Source of the DNA: Dryas octopetala
Taxonomy: Eukaryota; Streptophyta; Magnoliopsida; Rosales; Rosaceae
Assembly (NCBI GenBank): GCA_963921425.1
Contig: OY992833.1
Span: 18,703,738 to 18,767,737 of the forward strand
Direction of reading: 5' to 3'
DNA: 64,000 nt
Positions 27,691-37,900 of this stretch are shown here, in pieces. Position numbers and translations under genes: made by a program. How positions within the stretch are numbered: the stretch's first letter is position 1; each line of letters starts with the position of its first letter. A model generated the notes under the pieces. It did no database searches. It saw nothing but the letters and a program-made list of their open reading frames with translations, and had not been told where the DNA came from.

Positions 27691-28607
27691 TTTAGAGCTA
27701 ATTACAAAATATCTCTCTCAGGTTTAGTATCATTTTCAATTTCCCTTATAAGATTTTAATTTTTTCAATGTGGTACATATAGTTTTCAATTTAATTCAAT
27801 GTGCAAATTGAAAAAACAAAAAAACAAAAAAAAAATAAAACAAGACTCAATTACCCCCACCCTCCCTAGCCCTCATCTCTCTTTCTCTCTCTAGCTCTCT
27901 CTATCTCTCTCTTTGGCTAACCCGTCGTCCCCCTCACCCTCCCCAGCCCCGTCGCATCCCCCTCCCCACCACTGTCGACGACTCCCTCCTCCCCCGGCAG
28001 CAACCCTTCTCTCCCCTCTGCCTCATCTCTCTTTCTCTCTTTTGTTCTCTTTCTCTCTGGCTCCCTCGGCTGCACATTGTGAGGAAGATTGAGAATTTGA
28101 AGCCATACTTTGAAAGTAAGAACTTGTTGAGTAGGAGAACACCAATGATCAATGTTTGATGAGTACCAAAGGATTATGAGGAAAGATATGAAAATGGCTT
28201 GTTTTGAGAACATTTTCAAAGGTTTTGGTGCAAAGATTTGTGCTTGAATTTTTTTTTTTTTTTTGAAACAGGTGCTGTGATTTGTTTAGATAAGCTCTCA
28301 TATGAGCTTCAATGGAAAATTAGTATATTTTTCTTTTTCTTTTTCTTTTTTGTTGCAGGAAATTAATATTTTATGTTAGTGGGGAGGGGGATGTGACGGG
28401 GCTGGGGAGGGTGGGGCTGGGGGCGAAGGGGTATGAGTCGGGGTAATGGAGTCAATTTTTTAATTTTAATTTTCAATTTTTTTAATTTTTTTAATTTTTC
28501 AATTTGCACACTGACTTAGATTGAAAACTATATATATCACATTAAAAAAACTAAAACCTTGAAAATGACAATAAAGTTGGGAGAGGTATTTTGTAATTAA
28601 CCCTAAA
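27691..28607. mobile_element. Foldback/MITE element of ~917 bp with long imperfect TIRs
   Basis: The left end (TTTAGAGCTAATTACAAAAT) is mirrored on the right (ATTTTGTAATTAACCCTAAA). The similarity extends inward through GC-rich arms (AGCCCCGTCGCATCCCCCTC near 27946; its near-complement near 28380). CT-rich microsatellites lie inside. No clear TSD, and the ORFs are spurious. Confidence 0.7.
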
Positions 28608-29239
28608 TATCAACATGCTTCATAATGTCATAATTATACATAATAATTTTCAAAGATATCTTTTAATAATAAAAAATTGAACATTAAAGAGACAATCTAC
28701 CATATGAACATTGAATGCCATTCACTATTTAGGGATGAGAAACTACATTCTATTAGAAATAAATTACTCTTAAAAAAGTTTAATGGTAAAAAAAGTGTCG
28801 GCAATTCGGCATGTGATAAATGTTCGCACCACTAAATTTAAAAATTGATTGTATGTAATGGATGCTTGATCAAAAATTTTCCTCCAATAAAACAGTGACC
28901 TTGATTAGTTGATTACTATGAAGTATGAACTGTATAATAGTTCGCATCAATCAAGGTTTGTCCAATGAAATGGTGACTTATATATGCAAATCTGTTTGGG
29001 ACAAATATTTCTAAGAACCCAAATATGAGATGTTGATTGTTGAATATTCAGAATTAACAATTATGCACCTCATGATAAGATCATTTTTCTAGTGAGACTA
29101 TTAACGGTAAAGTTTAAATTGGCGTTCAATTCTCCACCACCTATCAATTAGTTTGTCAATCATTACTTGGTCTAGTGACATCCTTTGAAAAAGATCTGGA
29201 CTTCAAATCTTCTTGGCAATGGTTGATTAATTAAAAAAA
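28608..29239. other. Intergenic, AT-rich
   Basis: No gene or clear element seen. It ends in the TSD ttaaaaaaa (29231-29239) of the next MITE. Confidence 0.5.
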
Positions 29240-29758
29240 GAGCAAATTATAAGTTATACCTATGAGATTTGGGTCTTTCACAACTTATGATTTATAATTT
29301 TAATTTTTTCAATTTAGTACTTAATGTTTTAATTTATTTACAATTAACTACTGTCATATTTCTGATTGTCTAATTATATGTTAAATGATGACTTGACAGT
29401 TGCGGATCTCACATTTTTGCAAACCTATAAGGTCGAATGACCTCTCTGTAAATGCATTTTCAGTACATCAAGTTTAATATAGATTTTGAGATGTCGTTCA
29501 AAAACAAAAAATTCATATCAAACAGTTGAAGCACTTCTTATGGGGCAGTCTAGGAGGTCGTTTGACCTTACAAGTCAACAAAATATGAGACCCACAACTA
29601 CCATGTCATCAATTAACATCTGATTAGATAATCAGACAGACGACAGTAGTCAATTGTAAGTAAATCAAAATGTTAGATACTAAATTGAAAAAATTAAAAC
29701 GATAGGGTGCAAGTTATGAAACTCTTCAAACCTCAAAGGTGTAAGTTGTAATTTGCTC
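29240..29758. mobile_element. Mutator-like MITE (519 bp), GAGCAAATTA ends
   Basis: TIRs of about 200 bp (GAGCAAATTA..; inner block TTTTAATTTTTTCAATTTAG; then CAATTAACTACTGTC / CAATTGACTACTGTC). The flanks ttaaaaaaa (29231-29239) and ttaaaaaag (29759-29767) match at 8 of 9 positions. Confidence 0.7.
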
Positions 29759-29985
29759 TTAAAAAAGCTATTGATTAGTTTAGTGGTATTTTTTTTAAAC
29801 TTTATTACAAGAAATTCTAAGTTTAAATCTCCCTCCCTTAAATCAAAAAAAATTTCCACATATTTCCTAATGGATAAATTATTATGTATTAACCAATATA
29901 ATGTTATATGGTATAACTAATCCACGTGTGATAAGATCCTAAATATAAACTTGTCGTTCATCCATTTTATAACACATAAATTAGT

Positions 29986-30240
29986 TAGGGCTTGTTTGGT
30001 AGTGTTTTTAGAAGCCTTAAAAGTGCTTTCAAATAATCAAAAACGCTTTTACTTGTGTTTGACAAAAAAATTAAAAGCGCTTTTTATAAAAGTACTTGAA
30101 AGGAAGCGCTTTCAAGTACATTCACAAGAAGCACTTGAATTTTTTTCAAAAAAATTTATGTTTTTTTAACAAAAACGCTTATAGTGAAAGCGTTATTAAG
30201 TAAAAACGCTTCTTGTATAAGTATTCTCAAACAAGCCCTT
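29986..30240. mobile_element. hAT-like MITE with AGGGCTTGTTTGG ends
   Basis: AGGGCTTGTTTGG on the left and CAAACAAGCCCTT on the right are inverted ends. The interior has repeated AAAAGCGCTTTT-like palindromic blocks. The TSD is not resolved. Confidence 0.6.
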
Positions 30241-30857
30241 ACAATAATTTGTTCTTCTAATGCCTGCCCCATTGTAATTACCCAAAATAAATCCATGCAA
30301 ATGCCTCACATTCAAGAACCATAATAAATATACAATCTTTGTTTTTAGAATGATAATAAATATACAATCTAGATTCATATTGCTTGCATTACATATGCAG
30401 GAACTCATGCAAAGTCTCGAACAACAAAAGTAGCAATTTGCCAAGTCATTATTTTGAACATAACCATTAAAATTCGACTTCATACAATTAGGCGACAAAT
30501 GTTTTCATCTAATAACCGATGTTTTCAATCATCATGACTCTTTGGCAACTCTAATGCACTAGAAAGTAGAGGTGTTATTCAATAAGGGAGCTATTATTTG
30601 CACTCAAAAAATGACTGCTTGCATTTCTCTTATGTAAGAGTATCAATGAGCGTGAGAAGATAATTTTGGAGTGCATATATCATTTCTCTTCTATAGTAGT
30701 ATTTTAATGACAAAAATGTGATCCAATGCACATAATTTGGAATTAAATTTGGTATTCTAATGACAAAAGATAATTTTAAGTTCTATATTAACATTGCGAA
30801 ATGGACGAGTTGAATCTTAGGATTAAATGATGATTCATATTTTTTTCTTCTATTTTT
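30241..30857. other. Intergenic, AT-rich
   Basis: No supported gene. A short near-duplicate (aataaatatacaatct) occurs at 30323 and 30355. Confidence 0.4.
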
Positions 30858-31056
30858 TAGAGTAAATTATATTTTTTGTTCCTGTGTTTTGACCGAAAGC
30901 ACATTTGGTCCTGACTCCCCGTGGTTTCAATTTTCCTAATTTGGTCCTTGTGTTTTATATTTTTTGTAATTTTGGTACCATGAGGAAAATTGAAACTATA
31001 GGGACCAAATGTGATTTCGAGCCAAAACACAAGGACCAAAAAAGTAGTTTACCCTA
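30858..31056. mobile_element. Hairpin MITE (~199 bp), TAGAGTAAA / TTTACCCTA ends
   Basis: Nearly the whole element is two inverted arms (CACATTTGGTCC, GTTTCAATTTTCCT and complements). ATTTTT repeats flank both ends. Confidence 0.65.
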
Positions 31057-31063
31057 ATTTTTA

Positions 31064-31467
31064 AGGATTAATGTAATTTTGATTCCTAGATTATTACACT
31101 TGTATCAATTTGTTCCTCATACTTCTAATTTGGAAAATTAAGGACTCTGTCTTTTTCAATTTTGTCAATTGAGGTTATTTCGTCAATTAACACATTTTCC
31201 CTCCAAATTTTTGTTTGCATAGCACCATGCACCATGTATCAATCACGTGGGGTCCTTTTTTAGGGCAAAATGGTCCCTTCCATTTAGATCTTACCTTTTT
31301 TTTCCCCTCTTTTCCCGCTAAATTTGGGTTGATGATTTCTCCATAAACGGAGTTTTGGATGAAAAATGTGTAAATTAACGGAATAAACTTAATTGGTCAA
31401 ATTAAAAAAGTCAGAATTCTTAATTTTTCAAATTAAAAATCTGGAGAGTAAAATGACATTAATCCCT
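31064..31467. mobile_element. Hairpin MITE (~404 bp) flanked by AATTTTTA
   Basis: AGGATTAATGT on the left and ACATTAATCCCT on the right; the inverted arms include CTTTTTCAATTTTG, CAATTAA and ACACATTTT blocks. An exact 8-bp flank AATTTTTA lies at 31056-31063 and 31468-31475. Confidence 0.7.
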
Positions 31468-31475
31468 AATTTTTA

Positions 31476-32198
31476 TCACAATCTTGATTTGTAATTTTTT
31501 TTTGGTTGAATCCAAGTCCCTAAAAACAAAAACTAACTACTTACAAACTAGGCTGTACAAAGCCCAACAAAGTAACTATGAAAATATTTCAATATTCATC
31601 AAAGGTGAAATCACTTACTTAAGATTTCATTTCATCCATAAGATGGAAATTATTAATAAGATTTTGTGTACGTAAAATTGGTTTTTATAAATAGGTGGCT
31701 TTGTTTGGTGCTTAGGATTAGATTGAATCTATTAAATGACTAGATTTATGTGTATTTAAGAATAAAGATTGAGAATGTCTTATAACTTAAATGAAAGAGA
31801 TAGGAAGAAGACCAATTAGTTATAGGTAAACTTATTTTCACCAATTCTATAATTTTTGTGATGATTAAAAGGGATAATTTTTCTCTTATGACTAATTTAA
31901 TTTTTTTATTCAAGTTAGAAGCTTTTTCATTGAATAAACATATATTTAGTCTAAGGAATCAAACCATGAATAATGTGCAAAAGGAGGTGTTATTCACTTA
32001 TTCATTAGTCTCCTCATTTATAATTTACCTACTTCGACTCTTGCAGTTGAACTATGTGGAGATAGGTGCTAGGTCTTGTGGTAGATAGAGTTATGTACTT
32101 TTGTTGTGATGTTTTGCTTGCAATGTACTTGTATGCCGCGCCCATACGCTTTGTTGTCTTGTACTTGCAACTTCTTCACTTTTTTTCTTTTTTTTTTT
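31476..32198. other. Intergenic, AT-rich
   Basis: No supported gene. The segment at about 32085-32185 (gttatgtacttttgttgtgatg, gtatgccgcgcccatacgc) may be a retroelement 3' remnant, but I could not show this. Confidence 0.35.
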
Positions 32199-32334
32199 AA
32201 CATCTAAAATGAACATCCTAAATTTCTAATGCAACTTTATCCAGTTTATAAGAGGTCTTTTTTTTTTTTTTTTTAAACATCTAAAATGAACATTCTAAAT
32301 TTCTAATGCAACTTTATCCAGTTTACAAGAGGTC
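32199..32334. repeat. Two tandem 59-bp copies, each preceded by poly(T)
   Basis: Copy 1 (32199-32257) and copy 2 (32276-32334) differ at only 2 positions. Each follows a long poly(T), so on the minus strand both look like short poly(A)-tailed units. Confidence 0.9.
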
Positions 32335-32596
32335 ATTATTTATAAAACAATATTTGGCTCCATTCTCTGAAGGAGGAGCTCCTTTATCTCTCTCACACAA
32401 ACATGTACTTTTTGGTATTTTATTTTAGGTAAGTAAAACATTTTAATTTATACAATGAAAAATTCTAAAAGGTACATGTTTTTATAAGAGGAAATTGGAG
32501 GAGTTTCTCATTTAGAAGATGAAGCCAAGTATTGTTCTTATTTGTAAGGGCTTCAAAATTTTGAATTTATTCATAAATTTTCAAATAAAATTTTTT

Positions 32597-33135
32597 AAGA
32601 GGAAATTACAGATTTGGTTCACTTATTTTATACCTAATTCAATTTTAGTTCATGATTTTTTTTAAGTTTTGTTTTAGTTCACTAATTGTTCCACTTGTTC
32701 AATAAATGTACAAATTTGTCTCGTTTTTACCTTATCAAATTTCAACCAAATTCAGCAAATATATACTTGTTTTAAAGCTATGCATCTCATATTTACAACC
32801 ATATAAAGATCATTCAAATCAGAGTTCTAAAATTCAAGATCATTGGCCCCAAAGTAGGGTACCTGAAACTATTAATTTTTCCTAAAAAATTTTTCAGATT
32901 TTTCAAACTTTACCAAACTTCAATCCTCTTTGATTCTAATACTCCAAATTGGTTCCTCTGTTTACAAAATGATGAAATATAAGTTATACTTTAATTAAAA
33001 TTGAAGAAAATACAGCTAAAATGATTTAAAATCATAACTTAAAAAAGATCTTGAACCAAAATTGAACTAAGTATAAAATAAATGGATCAAAATTGAATTA
33101 GATATAAAATAAGTAGACCAAATTTATAATTTCTT
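32597..33135. mobile_element. MITE (539 bp) with 9-bp TSD AAATTTTTT
   Basis: AAGAGGAAATTACAGATTTGG on the left and CCAAATTTATAATTTCTT on the right are inverted. Similarity continues through TTATTTTATA..CTAATTCAATTTT. The 9-bp duplication AAATTTTTT lies at 32588-32596 and 33136-33144 (low complexity). Confidence 0.7.
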
Positions 33136-33249
33136 AAATTTTTTAAATATTAAGAATAATATTACTTGTTGCTTAATCGTTTAGTATTTTTAAATGCTTT
33201 TATCACTGCACTGCAGTTACACTCTGTCATTACACTTTTGTACTATGTA

Positions 33250-33932
33250 AGGACTCATTTGGTACCCCTCACTATTAAGGACCTCACTATTTCTTAAACT
33301 TATCCAGGACTATCTCAGATAGCCTTAAGTTGGATTAAAATTGTCCCACGTTTGGTGATGCCCTTCACTATTTCCCACTTTTTTGTTTTCTTTCTTTTCT
33401 TCTCATTTCCAAGTTTCTCTCTTTTCTCATCTCCCTCTCTCTTCCATTCTTTTCTTCTTCCCCGAGCTCACTACTCTCTAGGCTGAGAAGTTTTTGGTTT
33501 CTGGGTTTTGATTGAATGGGGTGGGTCAGGTCTGGGTGGACGGGAGGGAGGTGGGGCGGGTCAAGTCTTGGTTGGAGGGGAGGGAGGTGAGGATGGGTGG
33601 GGGCAGGGAGAGGAGATGAGAGGAGAGGAGGGGAGGGGAGGGGAGGGGTAGAGGAGGGGAGGGGTAGAGGAGTGCTGGGTGGGGGCAGGGATGGGTGAAG
33701 GAGAGCTGGGTGGGGGCGAGGAGGGGCATGTTGGTGCAAGGAAGGAAAGCTCTTATTTAGTGAGCTACTTTCACATGGTGTTAAATTAGAATGGCTAAGG
33801 AACTGTTTTTGGTGGGATCGAATTTCATAAGCCCATTAAACTTAATATTGTGTCCAACCAAACATAGGATTAATGTCTTATTTAAGACGGTCCCCCTTAG
33901 TCCCACTTAATCCTGTCTACCAAACATGCCCT
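33250..33932. mobile_element. hAT-like element with AGGGCATGTTTGGTA-type ends
   Basis: The left end AGGACTCATTTGGTA and the right end TACCAAACATGCCCT are imperfect TIRs. A second GTTTGGT motif is subterminal on each side (near 33352 and 33851). The middle is CT-rich on the left and a GGGGAGGGG-type tract on the right. No TSD resolved. Confidence 0.55.
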
Positions 33933-33938
33933 GTATGG

Positions 33939-34063
33939 GAGGACTTGGGGTAGGCCAGTTGGCCAAGCAGTTGTGCTGCCCCCACCTCACCGGGTTTCGA
34001 TCCCCCCCTCCCCCCTCTAGGCCTCTTTCCTTGGCCTCCTCCCTTTGTAACCAAAAAAAAAAA
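33939..34063 (+). mobile_element. tRNA-derived SINE with 15-bp target-site duplication
   Basis: A 125-bp unit begins gaggacttggggtaggcc, has an A-box-like GGCCAGTTGGCCAAGCAG and a B-box-like GGGTTTCGATCCC, and ends in 12 A. The exact repeat ACATGCCCTGTATGG flanks it (33924-33938, 34064-34078). This is a textbook pol III retroposon insertion, placed at the right end of the hAT-like element. Confidence 0.9.
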
Positions 34064-34078
34064 ACATGCCCTGTATGG

Positions 34079-34949
34079 CTGCATCTCTAATAAAAATCAT
34101 AAATTTTAAATTCTAAACCCATACATTCATTAAATGAATGCTAAAATATATTCTCACACGTCCAAGTAAAACCCTAATAACCCAAGAAACACAATTGTAA
34201 CTGCAGTTTTTGAGTAACCACATCTGCTGCAACTACTGTGCAGTAAAAACTAAAATAAAACTAAAAACTGTCAATAGAGTTTTGGGGCATTTTGTAAATT
34301 TATGTCTATAACAGACGAACAACACTAACGAGGTAGGTAAAAAAGATAATAACAGAATTTTTGAATGTAAAATCCCCGTTTTTAGACATGAACCGGAGTC
34401 TATTTAAGCTGATATCCCGAACCCACAATAGTCCGTAGTTGTCGTTTAACAGACAAAGTCACAGAACGGCATTCTACGCCCTACGACACCAAAACGCGTG
34501 CCGTTGATGCTCCACAGCTCTGTCAGCTCCACAGGCCAAGGGCATTATTGTCCGAAGAAAAAACTCCCCTAGGGCCTGCCTAGCTTAGACAGACGCCTTG
34601 TCCCTCCCTCCCTCGCTGCCCAAACGCCCATCACAGAAACCCAAGACGGAATTTTTTTTTTTTTTGCGACCGAAATTCCAAATCCAAATTCGACGGCTCT
34701 CGCATTCCATTCTCGTCAACGAGATCTCGGATTCTCTCGCTCCGAACCCGAACCCGCGCGAACGCCCGCAGACGCAGAATCGGACCCTCTCAAACCCCTT
34801 CGTTTCACCCAATTCTAGCTCCTCCTAGGTTGTTTTGCAGCGTTTTTATTGATGTGCATGTAGAATTCGTTGCTTTCTGTAATTATCAATCTAAATTTTT
34901 CATTAGAATGCCGGAAAATATGAGATTATGACATTTGCCCGGGAAAATT
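34079..34949 (+). promoter_or_regulatory. Promoter and 5' leader of the AMBRA1-like gene, with two short uORFs
   Basis: Gene-free. The GC-richer part from about 34430 looks like a promoter/5' UTR. Two tiny upstream frames precede the main ATG: ATG-TGC-ATG-TAG at 34852-34863 and an 8-codon frame (with stop) at 34908-34931 that ends 18 nt before the start. tgttttgcag at 34831-34840 could be a 5' UTR intron acceptor, which would change which uORFs are in the mRNA. Confidence 0.45.
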
Positions 34950-37900
34950 ATGAGGGGAGGTTCGTTGTGGGCCGACGAGCCCAGTAATGCTCCGTCTACC
35001 TCGGTGCCGCGCGTTCCTCAGGCCCATCCGTGCAAGCACAGGTGAATTCAGACTTCATTTTTGGATTTAGATGATTTGGATAGTTTTTTTTTTATGTGTT
35101 TGCATGCAATTCAATTGCCAAATTGATGCTTTGCAGCTAGTACCTTTGCATATGATATCTAATTATGCTTTAATTTTAGGTTCTACATGTTAATTCTATC
35201 AATTTTTGATATCCGGTAAATAAATTAGCTCCAATCTTTACTGGGTTTTACAATTAATCAGCCTTTATATAAATTGGTTATTACTTTGGTGAAAATTGAT
35301 GGAAATTGAGGAGATACCAAGGTTTTGTTTAGTTACCGTTTTTTCAAGTACTTTTCTTGCTTCTAGAACTGCATTTGGTGTTGATTTTGTAAATGGTCAA
35401 TGAAATATCAATTGGGTACTGATAATTTTAAGGTGTGCCCAGTGGGAATTCTGGAGTCAAAACTGATGTGCACGTATATGATGTTACTGGCAGTGTTAGC
35501 AATGTCCTTAGACTGTTAGCACGGAGAGAGGTTTCTCCTCAAACAAAGCATTCGTCAAAGAAGTTATGGGGGCAAGCTTCTAAGTGTCGTTCTGATTCTG
35601 TTGGCCCAAGGTGTAATGCAGCTAGAGATGCTAGACATGGCCTTGTCTCATGGTGAGGCCCCATTTGTTTAGTTGCTCTCTAGTAATTTTCATGCAATGA
35701 AAATACAGCATACTGGTTTTTTTATTTTTTATTGTTTGATTATTTGCATTTTGTTTGATCTTTATGTTGGTGGGTTGTCTTGAAACTGTGTTGACTTAAG
35801 GGTGGAGGCAGAGTCACTCCAGCATTTGTCTGCCAAATACTGTCCGCTTGTGCCTCCTCCACGGTCAACTATTGCAGCAGCCTTCAGCCCAGATGGAAAG
35901 ACGCTTGCTTCTACTCAGTAAGTTTTTCTTTTTTCTGTGGTATAGGGTGTGGCTAAAGCTTAGTGTTGAGTCACATTGATTCTAAGACATGTATCATTTT
36001 TCCAATTTGCAATATGCTACTGTAACTGCAGTGGAGATCATACTGTAAAGATTATTGATTGCCGAACTGGGAGCTGCTTAAAAGTGTTGACTGGTCACCG
36101 CAGGACACCTTGGGTGGTAAGTCGAAAACTATCCAAACTTTACTTTGATTGATTGAAAGTTTTGAATGATTGCTTTTGCGGGTGGTCACCTTACACCTGA
36201 GACTTCTTATACAAGAAAAGTCATGTCTATTTCCTTCCACCTGGTCATGTTCTTCTTGATCTCCCTTGCACCATTTAGATGCAATGAGAATTAAGAAAAG
36301 CACAAGTGTTAAAGAGGCAAGCCACAGCTCTGAATTACCAGGCTCTAGAAAAATTGGATATGAACTCCCCCGAGTAAGGCTACCTCAATCTGCTCCCATC
36401 CCAAGCGTTGAAAGTGTTAATATCAGAGACCTTTGCCATTATGGGCAAGTTGGTGAGCCTGAAATAGGGCCATGACTTAGTTAGTAAAGGGTTGAATAAG
36501 TTTCTGCCGTTACATACTGTGGTTTGTATGGACCTTACTTTGTTGGTCCAGTTAGAGCAGTGAGAATGCGGATTGATTTTTTTTTTTGGGGTTGCGGGCA
36601 TTCCTATTGCTGATCCTAGAGTTCTTTCCTGTTAGCATTCAAGAAGCTTTTGAACACTATAAAGCTATCTTGAATATTCCATTATGGCTTCATATCAATC
36701 TTATTATTTTAGATGATCTTTTCATATTGTCCTAAAATTTTTGCTAATGCCTAGAAAGAAGATCTTTAGGCATCATAATATTTTATCTGAATGGGCTTCT
36801 TTCGGAGTTACGTAGTTTGATTTAGTGAAAGGAAAAAGACATGTGCGTCCTTTCGCCTGAAATACTGGATTCTCTTTTCATAACTAACTTAAAATAACTT
36901 TATTATCTTCTCTCTAGATCCTGTTGTGTCTCTTAAAATTCCTTTTCATCCATATTCTTTTGCTTAAAAATATATGACACCAGCTATGTTTATTATGTTA
37001 AAATCCTTTTTTCTAAAAGTTTTATGCATTGATCAAAAGTCTTTTGATTACTTTATCCTAATCTGTTTTGGATTTTGCCACTTAAATCTAGCTGTTTTAT
37101 TCATTAAAAAGATTAAAAAATTACTAGTTAAGAGATCTGACACTTCAGCATAGTTACTGGATTCATCTCATTAGCTGGTTGTGCTTTTGCAGGTTAGGTT
37201 TCATCCTTTGTATCCAGACATACTGGCTAGTGGAAGTTTGGATCACGAAGTTCGCTTGTGGGATGCAAAAACGGCAGAGTGTATAGGATCACGTGATTTC
37301 TGTAATTATTTATGTTTACAAACAATTAATTCTTAGATGATTAAAATTTTGTAGAGGATATATGATTGATAGTGTTCTTTTCGTCCACACAGTGCGTCCC
37401 ATTGCTTCCATAGCTTTCCATGCTCAAGGGGAGCTTCTTGCTGTTGCATCAGGTCACAAGGTAAGTTTTTAGATGGCAATTTTACATAATTATCTTTATT
37501 TTTCATTAATGGCCTTAACCTTGAAATCTTGTTTTAGTTATACATATGGCACTACAATAGGAGAGGGGAGTCATCCTCACCAACCATAGTACTGAAGACA
37601 CGACGTTCGCTTCGGGCTGTGCATTTTCACCCGCATGCAGCTCCGTTCCTTTTAACTGCTGAGGTGAATTTTTGTGTAAGCATATTATCGTGTTTTTTTT
37701 GGGATTAACTGTCTTTTAATTCTATCAGTTTGCTGTTTTATAGGTGAATGACCTCGACTCATCAGATTCCTCAATGACACTTGCAACTTCTCCGGGTTAC
37801 TTGCGCTATCCTCCACCTACTGTATATTTGGCAGATGCTCATTCTAGTGATCGTTCTAGTTTGGCAGATGGACTACCTCTTATGTCTTTACCATTTTTGA

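Noticed and set aside
33368..33739. Pro-rich minus-strand frame of 123 codons
   Set aside because: Derived from the GGGGAGGGG tract inside a hAT-like element.
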